Source: Nemophila menziesii
Taxonomy: Eukaryota > Streptophyta > Magnoliopsida > Boraginales > Hydrophyllaceae
Direction of reading: 5' to 3'
Length of the DNA stretch: 64,000 nt
Assembly (NCBI GenBank): GCA_029959085.1
Contig: JARWIR010000003.1
Coordinates: forward strand, 32,937,505 to 33,001,504
A program made the position numbers and the translations under genes. Each line of letters opens with the position of its first letter. The first letter of the stretch is position 1. The notes under the pieces were generated by a model. It ran no database searches, was not told the origin of the DNA, and was given only the letters and a program-made list of their open reading frames with translations. Positions 20,941 to 31,556 of the stretch are shown piece after piece.

Positions 20941-21256
20941 AAAGAATCAATGATACGATTTTTGAAAATTTAAGGGGTCAAAATACTTTTGAGTAAAAAC
21001 AAAGGTTAAAGGAGTAAATGGATAACAATTAGAAGCTTCAAGGACCCTATAACACCAAGAAAAATATTAGCAACAAGATAATATACACAAAAAGCACTAA
21101 ACAATCATGGCAAGATAAGATAGTTAGAGAATTTGCATGCCAATCTCACAACGAATTTTCTTAAAAAGATCTTGGGGTAGAGGTTTAGTAAAAATATCGG
21201 CTAGTTGATTTTCCGAAGTGACAAATTCAAGTACAATATCCCCTTTTTGAGTGTGA

Positions 21257-24202
21257 TCACGGATAAAAGTGATGACGGATTTCTATGTGTTTCGTTCTAG
21301 AGTGTTGAATAGGATTTTTGGTAAGATTGATAGCACTAGTGTTATCACAACGAATGGGAACACAATCATACTCTAGGCCAAAATCTAGTAAGGTTTGTTT
21401 CATCCAAAGAATTTGAGTCACACAATTTCCGGCCGCAACATATTCGGCTTCGGCCGTGGATAAAGCAACACTATTTTGTTTTCTACTAGACCAAGAAACA
21501 AGGGATTGACCTAAGAATTGGCAACTTCCACTAGTACTCTTCCTATCAAGTCTACAACCGGCATAATCGGCATCCGAATAACCTATTAGTTCAAAAGAGG
21601 TAAATCTTGGGTACCAAAGTCCTAGACTTAGGGTTCCTTTCAAATACCTAAAAATACGCTTAACGGCACTAAGATGAGATTCTTTAGGAGAGGATTGAAA
21701 TCTAGCACAAAGACACACGGAGAACATAATATCGGGTCTAGAAGCGGTTAAATAAAGTAAGCTACCAATCATACCTCGATATGTTTTCTCATCAACATCC
21801 TTACCATCTTCATCTTTGTCTAATTTTGTTGATGTGCTCATTGGAGTTCCGATTTCCTTTGCATCTTCAAGTCCAAATTTTTTGATCAATTCTTTTGTGT
21901 ATTTGGCTTGATTTACAAAGATGCCATCCTTCATTTGCTTGATTTGAAGTCCAAGAAAGCAATTCAATTCTCCCATCATGCTCATCTCAAATTCCTTATG
22001 CATGCTTTTAGAAAAATTCTCACAAAGATTTTCATTAGTAGCACCAAATATTATATCATCCACATAAATTTGAACAAGAAGGATATCTTTTGAAGACCTT
22101 TTTATAAATAAAGTGGAGTCAATATTTCCTCGTTTAAAACCATCTTCTAATAAAAATTTGCTTAAACGTTCATACCAAGCACGAGGTGCTTGTTTTAAAC
22201 CATATAAAGCTTTTGAAAGTTTAAAAACATGATTTGGAAATTTTGGATCTTCAAAACCCGGTGGTTGTTTAACAAAGACTTCCTCATCTATAAAACCATT
22301 TAAAAAAGCACTTTTGACATCCATTTGGTAAAGTTTAAAATTCATATAACAAGCAAAAGCAAGCAACATACGAATAGATTCAAGTCTAGCTACCGGAGCA
22401 AAAGTTTCATCGAAATCAATACCTTCCTCTTGATTGTATCCTTGAGCAACTAACCTTGCTTTATTTCTAGTGATAATACCGGTGTCATTTAGCTTGTTGC
22501 GAAACACCCACTTTGTGCCAATAATTGTAGGGCCAATTGGTTTCTCAACTAACGTCCAAACTTTACTACGCTCAAATTGATTTAACTCCTCATGCATAGC
22601 GTTTATCCAATGATCATCTAGCAAGGCTTCTTTAATATTCTTGGGCTCAATTTGAGATAAGAATGCTTGATGAGCACATAGAGCAATTATACGAGAACGA
22701 GTGGTAACACCTTCATTTGGATCACCTAGAATTAATTCACTTGGGTGATCTTTGATGTTTTTCCAACACTTTGGTAAATCCGTACTAGCTTCATTTGAGA
22801 GTTGACCATTTTCCTTAAGAGATTCATCATGAGATTTTAATTCTTGAGTAGGAGATTCTAAGGGTTGATCTTGTGGAGTATCTTCATGTAAGTCAACATC
22901 TACTACTTTCTTGACACAAAAAGGATTAGTCTCATCAAAGTCAACATGCATAGATTCTTCAATGGTACGAGTGCGTTTATTAAAAATGCGATAGGCTTTT
23001 CCCTTAGTGGAATAACCAAGAAAAATACCTTCATCCGATTTAGCATCAAATTTGCCCAAATAGTCCCTAGTGTTTAAGATAAAACATTTGCACCCAAAAA
23101 CACGAAAATAAGCAATAGTTGGTGGTCTACCATTCCAAAGCTCATAAGGGGTTTTCTTAATAAGGGGTCTAATTAGAACTCTATTTAACACATAACAAGC
23201 CGTATGAACGGCTTCACCCCAAAAGTATGTAGGCAAGCTATGTTCTTTTAGCATTGTCCTTGCCATTTCTTGTAGAGTTCGGTTTTTCCTTTCCACTACC
23301 CCATTTTGTTGGGGAGTTCTAGGAGCCGAAAAATTATGCTCAATGCCAAATTCATCACAAAAATGCACAAAAGGAGAATTCACATATTCACTACCATTAT
23401 CACTACGAATGCATGTAATAGAGTAGCCTTTCTCATTTTGCACCTTTCTACAAAGTTTTGCAAATTCATTGAAGGCTTGATTTTTTAAAGCAAGGAACAT
23501 CACCCATGTATATCTAGTGAAATCATCATCAACAACAAAGACATATCTAGATCCTCCTAGACTAGTGACATCAACGGGACCAAAAAGATCCATATGCAAT
23601 AATTGAAGTGGCCTAACGGTGATGACCTTATTTATGGGTTTAAAAGATGAACGATGTTGTTTACCAAGTTGACATGCATCACAAAGTTTATCTTTATCAA
23701 ACTTATAAATAGGCAAACCAACAACAAGATTTTTCCTAGACAATTTTGAAATTAAATCCATGCTAGCATGTCCTAAACGTCTATGCCAAAGCCAACTATC
23801 ATTAACAACGGACAAACATTTTATACGTTGACACATAAGACTCTCAAGATCAACAACAAAAACATTATCCGATCTTTTAGCAATAAAGATAGTATTTAAC
23901 TCATCATTTTTGAAAACAATGCATCTAGATGCTTCAAATTTAACACTATAACCAACATCACAAAGTTGACTTATACTAAGCAAGTTAAAAGATAGACCCT
24001 CAACAAGCAAAACATTTGAAATAAGTAAAGAATTCATATTACCAATGTTATCTTTACCCAAAACGCATTTTTTAGTATTGTCGGCAAAAGTAACTCTATC
24101 ACCTTTTGTTTTATAGAGATGTGTAAATAATGCTGGGTTCCCGGTCATATGTCTTGAGCATCCACTATCAAGGAGCCATATATTTTGCTTCTTGATGCTC
24201 AA
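21257..24202 (-). CDS. Copia pol: protease, integrase, reverse transcriptase, RNase H
   Basis: The 981-codon open frame runs in Copia order. Protease motif LLDSGCSRHMTG is at residues 10-21. The integrase zinc region has HRRLGH and CDACQLGKQH, and its DDE core lies in HMDLFGPVD, RSDNGSEY and NGVVERKNRTL. The reverse transcriptase shows MDVKSAFLNG and the catalytic YVDD, and RNase H shows YSDADYAG, STAEAEY and CDNTSAI. The frame stops early after KHIEIRHHF. A run of four T (plus-strand AAAA, 21265-21268) appears to carry one extra base that shifts the frame, so roughly the last 50 residues are lost. The annotated Met is the first in frame; native pol may be expressed with gag. Confidence 0.92.
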   Translation of the reverse strand: MSIKKQNIWLLDSGCSRHMTGNPALFTHLYKTKGDRVTFADNTKKCVLGKDNIGNMNSLLISNVLLVEGLSFNLLSISQLCDVGYSVKFEASRCIVFKNDELNTIFIAKRSDNVFVVDLESLMCQRIKCLSVVNDSWLWHRRLGHASMDLISKLSRKNLVVGLPIYKFDKDKLCDACQLGKQHRSSFKPINKVITVRPLQLLHMDLFGPVDVTSLGGSRYVFVVDDDFTRYTWVMFLALKNQAFNEFAKLCRKVQNEKGYSITCIRSDNGSEYVNSPFVHFCDEFGIEHNFSAPRTPQQNGVVERKNRTLQEMARTMLKEHSLPTYFWGEAVHTACYVLNRVLIRPLIKKTPYELWNGRPPTIAYFRVFGCKCFILNTRDYLGKFDAKSDEGIFLGYSTKGKAYRIFNKRTRTIEESMHVDFDETNPFCVKKVVDVDLHEDTPQDQPLESPTQELKSHDESLKENGQLSNEASTDLPKCWKNIKDHPSELILGDPNEGVTTRSRIIALCAHQAFLSQIEPKNIKEALLDDHWINAMHEELNQFERSKVWTLVEKPIGPTIIGTKWVFRNKLNDTGIITRNKARLVAQGYNQEEGIDFDETFAPVARLESIRMLLAFACYMNFKLYQMDVKSAFLNGFIDEEVFVKQPPGFEDPKFPNHVFKLSKALYGLKQAPRAWYERLSKFLLEDGFKRGNIDSTLFIKRSSKDILLVQIYVDDIIFGATNENLCENFSKSMHKEFEMSMMGELNCFLGLQIKQMKDGIFVNQAKYTKELIKKFGLEDAKEIGTPMSTSTKLDKDEDGKDVDEKTYRGMIGSLLYLTASRPDIMFSVCLCARFQSSPKESHLSAVKRIFRYLKGTLSLGLWYPRFTSFELIGYSDADYAGCRLDRKSTSGSCQFLGQSLVSWSSRKQNSVALSTAEAEYVAAGNCVTQILWMKQTLLDFGLEYDCVPIRCDNTSAINLTKNPIQHSRTKHIEIRHHFYP

Positions 24203-24224
24203 TCCCTACACACAAAAATAATTT

Positions 24225-26016
24225 AGGCTTTAGGTACCCAATTTGGTTTGTGTCCATGAGGGTTAGTGGATTTTCTTTTTATAGCCCATATAGGCCTTTT
24301 CCAAAGTGGCACAAGAGATCCCAAATCCAATAATTTTCGATAGTAACAATGAGATGCATTATGACCAAATTTTTCACAATAAGTGCAAGTGATAGAATAT
24401 TTTGAAGAAGATGAAATTGCATTTGAAATATTTTATTTTACAAAAACATTTTTCAAGAGTTTTTGTTTAGTTGATGGATCATATCCAACACCACTTTTTT
24501 CAAAAGCCATTTTTTGAGAACCTAAAATCAAATCCAAGTTTTCTTGCCCATTTGTAAATTTTAAAATAATAGCATTTTGATCAACAATCTTTTTCTCTAA
24601 CAAAGCTTTTTCTTCCAAATGATTTTTCTCAATAAGATGAAGTTTCTCATTTTCATCTATACATTCATCACAAAGATTTTGACAATCTTCCAAAGCTTTC
24701 AAAACCTCTTTAGTTCTATTTCTCTCAATTTCTAAATCTTTTGTTAAAACTTTGTTTGTTTCAATAGAGTTTAAAAAATCATTGTAAAGAGAATCAAATG
24801 CCTCATGAATATCTTGCTCACTAGCATCATCATTAGATAAAGAGAGTTTAGATTTAGGAGTTACCTCATCATGATTTGCCATAAAGGCAAAGTGAGTTGA
24901 ACCGGCATCATCATCCCAAGAAGTATCTTCATCATCTCCAAGTTCTCCCATAAATGCAACAAGATTAACATTCTCATTATCACTTTCTTCTTCATCCGAA
25001 TTTTGAGTATCCCAAGTGATATTAGCATGCATTGCTCTCTTAGGTTTCTCCTTTTGAAGAAGAGGACAATAAGTTTTGATGTGACCAACTTTCTTGCAAT
25101 GATAGCAAGTGGGTTCATCTTGTTTGATAGCTCTAACATTCTTCTTATAGGGTGTGGAAGAACTTCCTTTCTTGGCAAAGCGTTTGTATCTCATGAATTT
25201 TTTCATATCTCTTGCCAACATAGCTACTCCTTCATCTTCACTAGTTTCTTCTTCATGTGAATTTTCTTCTTCTTCACTTTCCTTCCTTTCTTTTCGTTCT
25301 TTCAACTTGCTACTCAAGGCATGGAAGGCAATGGATTTCTTAATCTTCTTCTCCTCATCATCTCTTATCTTTTCTTCTTCAAGCACGAGCTCTTCCGTCA
25401 TGAGGTTGCAAATGAGTTCATGAACCGTCATTTTTGAAAGATCTTTAGTATCTCTTATAGAGTTGATTTTTGATTTGTATTTCTTTGGAATAGCAAATAA
25501 GATTTTTCGGCATTGTTATTTGTTGGTGTACTCTTGACCAAGAGTCTTCAAGGTGTTGACAATGTTAGAAAATCTTTGATGCATGGCATTTAAGGCTTCA
25601 TCGGGCTCCATACGAAATAGCTCATACTTAGTGATAAAAAGACCAATCTTAGTTTCCTTGACATCTTCCGTTCCTTGATATGATAGCTCCAAGAGTTGCC
25701 ACATTTCATGAGCCGAATTGCATTCACTCACTCTAGCATATTCCGTGACACTTAACCCATTTATGAGTATGTTCATAGCTTTGTTGTTTTTGGTGAGTTT
25801 GGCTATGTCTTGAGCATTGTAATCATCTTCATCTTTCTCCTCCGTTTGACTACCATCAACATAAGGAATGTAAGGACCCTTCTTGATAGCAAGCCACAAA
25901 AAGTAATCAATTCCTTTGACGTGAATCTCCATTTTCTTTTTCCATCCAAAGTAATCTTTTCCTACAAAAAGCGGAGGTCTAGTAGAACATGAACCTTCCG
26001 GTTGATTATAGTCCAT
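24225..26016 (-). pseudogene. Copia gag with two zinc knuckles, nonsense-mutated
   Basis: The gag starts at the ATG at 26016 (PPLFVGKDYFGWKKKMEIHV) and continues in one frame through two in-frame TAA codons (about 25516 and 24433). It includes a UBN2 region, an acidic KERKERKESEEEENSHEEE segment, a first CCHC knuckle CYHCKKVGHIKTYC and a coiled-coil-rich C-terminal part. A second knuckle (CTYCEKFGHNASHC) follows the second stop, near 24350. A further TAA lies near 24230. The frame differs from that of pol. This layout resembles SIRE-type gag, but the stops make this copy unable to express full-length gag. Confidence 0.85.
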
Positions 26017-26057
26017 ATCGTATTAACTCTAGAAACGATTAAGTACAATAGACCTAG

Positions 26058-26069
26058 GCTCTGATACCA
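26058..26069 (-). other. Primer-binding site of young Copia
   Basis: Minus strand TGGTATCAGAGC, complementary to the 3' end of initiator tRNA-Met, two bases from the 5' LTR. Confidence 0.92.
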
Positions 26070-26071
26070 AT

Positions 26072-27232
26072 TGATATTCTATATGCGTCCTAGAAGGGGG
26101 GTTGAATAGGACAATGGAAATTAATCGGCTAATTTTATTTCAAGTAAATAAAATTAAAAGCTAATTTGAATCCTATTGTTTTAGCAAACTAAATAGTTAA
26201 GAACTAGATAATCCTAAAAGACAATATTATCAAACTATTCATGTAAGCATTTTATCAAGCATATAGAGTGCGGAAAAGTAAAGAGTGTAGGGATAGAAAG
26301 ATACACAACGATGTATAGTGGTTCGGTTTCCCTACATCCACTACCTAAGGAAGCCTCCTTAGGATTTGCAAGATTCTCAACTAATCTTCGTAACTCTTTA
26401 ACCCGGGTGAGATTACAAACCCATTACAACCACTTCAAAAACCTTGAAGGAAATACACTTGTGTTATCACCAACACAAGGAACCAAGTATAGAACCTATA
26501 CTCACACTACTCTCTTAATCTATTACAAGAACTAAGAGGAAAGGAAAAGTGTTTAGGGGTGTTATAATAGCTTGAACTAAACTCCTAAATGAGTGGATAT
26601 AAACTATGTAGCTTGAGGAATGAATATGACTTGAATGCTCCTTTGAAACCTTCTTGAATGATAATATTAATTGCTCTTAAGATTGGTAGATGGAAGGGAT
26701 GAGTTGTGTCTTGAATGAGCTTCAATTTATAGCTGAAATAAGCTTCCAACGGTCAAAAGTCTTCTCTCTAACGGATAGATTTAAACTCCAACGGATATAA
26801 GCTTTGTCCTCTTCTAATAGTGCAGAAACCCTTTCTTGCGGTGTACCGCGGATATGGTCCGGTGTACCGCACGACTCAACGTCTTGATTTCATAGCATAC
26901 TGACGGGCTACCCTATGCACCGTAATCTTGGTCCGCACCTTTGGTCCGGTGTACCGCGCCTCAGTCCGGTGTACCGCACATTTTCTTAGCTTACTGGTCG
27001 GACTAGCTTATGCACCGCGCCTTTGGTCCGTGGTACTGCGGTGTACCGCAGGTCTTGTCCGGTGTACCGCGACGCTGTTCTAATGAAGCTCAAGCTTAAG
27101 ATCAAGGATTTAAAGACAACTAATATAATGAGGGGTTTTGGAAAACCTTTAAAAGTGATACCAAATGAATTTTAGTTTAAATGATGATTTGTCGAATATT
27201 AAAACGGGAATAAAAACAAGGTGAGGCTAACA
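26072..27232 (-). repeat. 5' LTR of young Copia
   Basis: Near-identical to 19607-20767. On the minus strand a TATA box (CTATAAATTG) lies near 26725-26735 and would drive element transcription. Contains the same CGGTGTACCGC cluster (near 26838-27075). Confidence 0.95.
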
Positions 27233-27237
27233 GTAAC

Positions 27238-27808
27238 CACTATGTTGGTGGTCATGGCTATATTCAACCTAATTACAATCATCCCAGATTCCAATGGTCA
27301 AATCATAATAGGCGGAAAATAAAGGGAATTATCAACAACACCCCTAAGGACAAAATTTTCAACCAAGACCTTGGAATAAATTACAAGGAGACCAAATCCC
27401 GTACAAGATGCTTATTCCAAGAGTCTTTTTCAAAAAGCACTTCCCGAGTATCAACAAGAAGGTACCTTAAATGCTCTTGCACAAACTTTAAGTTCATTCA
27501 TGATGATGACTCGAGATAATTTGAAGTCCAATCAATAGGCGTGTCAGTCCAATAATGAAAGAATGAATGAAGACACCTCGACATTAAAAATTCTCAAAAA
27601 TCAGGTATCTTGGATTGCTAACCATTTGAATATGAGACCACAAGGTCAATTACCAAGAAATACTAAGAAACCACAGAAGAATGAAGAGTGTACCACAATT
27701 GCGTCAAGGAGTGGGAAGCAATTTCCCACATCCCTTCCAGTGATGAAAGAGAAAGAATCAACTTCAAATCTGAAAGAGGAACACCCTATAGCCTATAGCC
27801 ACCAATAA
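27238..27808 (+). pseudogene. Athila/Tat-like gag, 3' part
   Basis: Continues the gag interrupted at 19602. It includes HYVGGHGYIQPNYN, a Gln/Asn-rich stretch and the gag-pro junction motif RPQGQLPRNT..., with TTIASRSGKQFPT at about 27640-27730. Internal stops are present near 27460 and 27540. The rest of pol is missing. Confidence 0.75.
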
Positions 27809-27892
27809 AGAGTAGTTAGATTGACCTTAGAAACTATGTGGGGATCGAGGAATACCCTATAACCACCATAGAGGACTAAGAGAAGAACTTAA

Positions 27893-27996
27893 AATCCCTG
27901 TGGAGAACGATATACCCCTACTTATCAATATATACTTGTCAAGATTTGTAAGTTGCGGTAAGTCAACTTTTTCAGTATTGAATTATTATATCACAA
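27893..27996 (+). repeat. Remnant of the Athila-like 3' LTR end
   Basis: CCCTACTTATCAATATATACTTGTCAAG... matches the LTR end at 18296-18390. Nearly all of the 3' LTR and all of pol have been deleted. The outer gypsy element resumes just after. Confidence 0.6.
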
Positions 27997-28009
27997 CAGC
28001 GAGGCAAAC

Positions 28010-31000
28010 AGTTGGCTATGTGGAAGTAAGGAGAATCGGATTTCAAATTATCCTAAAGGGGAAAGATGGATGCGACAAGTTGAAGAAGATGAAGGGCATA
28101 TGAGTTTGTTGCAACTTCTCAGTATGGTCAAAGCACAAGTGGATACCTCGCCAAAGGGAAGACAACAGGGATCTCTCTATCTAGGTGTAAACTTTGGTGG
28201 AACAATATTAAGGGCATTAGCGGACATTGGAGCTACCAACAATTTCATGAAAGGAGAGTGTGGCAAAGAAGTTCAACCTTTGAATCATGAAAAGAAATGG
28301 TTCAATCAAGGTGACAAACTCCAAGGCTATTCCTGTTATCGGTGTCATGGTGAGTTTTAAGACCAAGATAAGAGATTAGGCTGGAATGGTGAATTATATG
28401 GTCGTTCTCTTAAACGAGAACAATGTAGTACTTTGCATAGAGTGGCTCAATAAGTTGGATACTTTTATTTCTTCTATATCAATTACGTGCGAGGTGAAAT
28501 CCATAACTCTTTTGGAAATGCAACTTGTCAATAAGTCAAGAGGGAACGAGGAAACTTATGTGGTGGCTTTGAAGGAACAAGAAAATCCAGGAAAGAATTC
28601 TAAAGAAATGGTACCGGTCCCGATCCAAGGAGTTTTGATCGAATGCAAGGACATTATGCCAAATGAGCTTCCATACCACCAATGGGAGATTTATCACACT
28701 ATCTAGTTGGTGGAAAGTGTGGGCCACCAGCCATGGCCCCCTATTGTATGGACCATCCTGCCCTAACAAAGTTAAGGAGACAACTCCAAGATGACTTGAT
28801 GCATGTATGATTTGTCCATCTAATTCCCCATTTGGGGCACTAGTGATGTTTCAAAAGAAGGCATGCAGTTTTGTTGAGGATGTGCATAGATTATTATGCC
28901 CTTAACAAAATCACTATCAAGAATAGGTATCTTATTCCATTAATTTATGAGCTATTTGATCAACTTAAAAAAGCAGAGATGATCTCAAAGATTGACATGA
29001 GATTGGGATATTGACAAGTACGAATGGAGGAAGGTGACAAAGCAAGGATGAAGGGCATGATAAATATGGTGCTTATTTATTCTTAGTCCTGCTATTTAGT
29101 ATTACAAAAGCTTCCACTAAGTTTTTTCACTTTAATGAAGAAGGTATTACAACCCTTCCTTGAAAAGTTTTTTTAGTCTACCTTGATGACATTGTGGTGT
29201 ATACCTCTATATTAGAGGACCATTTGGTCCACTTGAGTCGAGTGTTTCATAGGTTAAGGAAATATGAGCTCCATATTTTTTAATACATGTGAGAGCCAAT
29301 TTGGACTCGGGATCATTTTGACTCCAATAATGTTCGATCCTAGGACCTCTTGGTCTCTACGGAGACGTCTAACCACTAGACCAACTATCGATCTTAATAT
29401 GAGATACATATCAAACTAAATAAGTACACATGATCCAAAGAAATAGTGGATATCCTCGGGCATATTTTTGGAGGCGGCAAGATTGGGATGGACGAGAAAA
29501 AGGTAATAGCAATTCGTGATTGGGAACCACCCGAAGGTGTTCCTAAACTAAGACCGTTTCTTGGGTTGGAAAACTACTATAAATATTTTTCCAAGTATAC
29601 TCTTCAATCACGAAACCTTTGGCGGTTTTATTCAATAAGAACAAGAAGTGGAAGTGGGAGGATTGATGCCAGCAAGCATTCGAGAAATTGAAGATGATGG
29701 TGACCGAGAAACCAATTCTTGCTCTTTCGTACCACACAAAGGCATACTAGGAACAAACAGATGCTTCTTACTATGAATTGTAATAGTTTTAATGCGAGAA
29801 GGACATCTAATTGCGTATGAGAGATGAAAGTTCAACAAATAAGAGCGGAGAAACCTGGTCCATGAAAATGAATTGACAATAGTGGTCCATTGTTTGAGAA
29901 TATGGAGACACTGCCTTTTGGGAACATAGTTCGTGGTCAAGTCAAAAAATATGGCAACAAGGTACTTTCAACACATAATAAAATCACCTCAAAACTAGTA
30001 CAATGGCAAGGATTTTTGGCAGAGTTTGACTTCACAATGTTGTACAAACCAGGGAAGGAGAATGGAGTGGTTGATGCAATGAATAGGAAGGCCGACATTA
30101 CGGATATAATTTGAACAAAATGTCCCTTGAGAGACAAAATACAAGAAGGGTTGGAGCATGATCTTATGTCAAAGGAGTTGCTTGGGTATGCTAAGGATGG
30201 AAGAACCCAAAAGTTTTGGGAGATGGATTACCTACTCTTCACGAAGGGTGATCGTATGTGTGTGCCAAAATAAAGGAATTCCATGACTTGAAGTAGGAAG
30301 GACATCTAGGGATTCATCTCACAATGGAATTGGTGGAGGACACATACTTTTGGCGTATGATGCATGAGGATGTAGAGACGTACGTGAGAACTTGTCTAGT
30401 GTGCTAACACGACAATATTAAGCAAAATCATCTGAAAAGAGTGTTTTAACCTCTTCCTATATCAAAGCATCAATTTAAGAGCGTCCATATGGACTTCATT
30501 ACATGCCTTCAAAAATCACAATGGAATGGGACGATCTTAGTGGTGGTGGATCAATTTCTGAAGTATGGGATCTTCATGCATGTATCTCCTAATGTGGCGG
30601 TGGACGAGAATTCCCGACTATTCATGAAAAACATGGTCGAATGATGGGGAGTACCCAAGACGATAGTGAGCTACTAAACCTACGTTTCATATGTAAATTT
30701 TGGCAAACATTGTTCAATATTCTTGGCCCAGACTTGGTGTTTTTGATGATCTTTCATCTGCAAACTGATGGCCAAATGGAACAGATGAATGCACTATTGG
30801 ATTTGTACTTGAGGCACTATGTGAGAGCCAACCAAAAGGATTGGGCACGACTCATGGACGTGGCATAATTTTACTACAACTTATAAAAGAGCAAGTCTAC
30901 GGGTCAAAGTCTATTCAAGCTAGCGACTAGAAAGTAGACTGGTACTCCTGATGTGGTGGCTTCGGTCTACATGGTTCATAATCTAATGGCATACAAGTTT

Positions 31001-31535
31001 TCTAAGGGGATACAAGAGGAGCGAGACATGGCTCGAGTGATGCTAGAGAAAGAAGCCAAAAAGATGAAGAAATGGGCTGGCGCCAAATGGAGGGATGTGG
31101 AGTTTAAGGAGGACGATTGTGTAATGTTCAAGCTCATACCTCAACAGTTAAAGGCTTTGATCCAATGCACAAGGGGTTGGTGCGACGTTTTGAGGGGCCT
31201 TTGAAAGTAGATAGACGTGTTGGTAGGGTGTATTATAGGTTAGAAATCCATCAAAAACTCAAGATTCAAGATGTTTTCTATATGAGCCAACTAAAATCAT
31301 ATCATGAGGGCGAGGAGGACTCACGTCGTGGGATATCAAGACGTGCCCCTACAGCCGTAAAGACTTTATTCGACAAGGAGATGGAGAGTATTCTTGCTGG
31401 TCGAGTCTTTTGAAGGAGTGGAATACTAAGGTACTCCAAGTTATTGGTGAAATAGAAGGGCACGCCAGACAATGAGTACAATTAGAGCCTGAAGACTCAT
31501 TGTGGGAATTCAAGGCAGAAATCAAGAAATTTTAG
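28010..31535 (+). pseudogene. Ty3/gypsy pol with chromodomain, heavily mutated
   Basis: Pieces in several frames, in the right order. The protease has LADIGATNNF near 28215 (Thr of DTGAT replaced). The RT includes CIDYYALNKITIKNRYLIP and SKIDM near 28890-29000. After a SINE insertion comes GHIFGGGKIGMDEKKVIAI (29460) with PFLGLENYYKYF. The RNase H end has FDFTMLYKPGKENGVVDAM near 30030. The integrase has HLGIHLTMEL, the zinc residues and VHMDFITCL at 30300-30520. A chromodomain (KGTPDNEY, then EPEDSLWEFKAEIKKF after a frameshift) ends at a TAG at 31533-31535. There are many stops throughout; this is a dead copy. Confidence 0.82.
29277..29396 (-). mobile_element. tRNA-derived SINE
   Basis: Read on the minus strand, the 120-bp body has a tRNA-like pol III A box (GTTGGTCTAGTGGTTAGACG), a B-box-like AGGATCGAAC and a short A-tail. 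It is bounded by a 15-bp imperfect target duplication: ATATGAGCTCCATAT (29262-29276) and ATATGAGATACATAT (29397-29411). It interrupts the gypsy RT coding region. A true tRNA gene is unlikely because only the A/B-box half is tRNA-like and the element has an A-tail and long target duplications. Confidence 0.78.
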
Positions 31536-31556
31536 CGAGGCCAAGACATCGGGGAA

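Larger units (their letters stand above)
19607..27232 (-). mobile_element. Young Ty1/copia element (SIRE/Tork-like), complete with LTRs
   Basis: The LTRs are 19607-20767 and 26072-27232, both exactly 1161 bp and differing at only about four positions by eye. The target duplication is GTAAC (19602-19606 and 27233-27237). Transcription is on the minus strand. The primer-binding site (TGGTATCAGAGC) is at 26069-26058, next to the right LTR. The polypurine tract lies next to the left LTR. Near-identical LTRs mean a very recent insertion, yet gag and the RNase H end carry disabling mutations. It sits inside the Athila-like gag. Confidence 0.95.

Noticed and set aside
29290..29396. Functional tRNA gene on the minus strand
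   Set aside because: Only A- and B-box-like parts fit; there is no full cloverleaf, and the A-tail plus long target duplication indicate a SINE.
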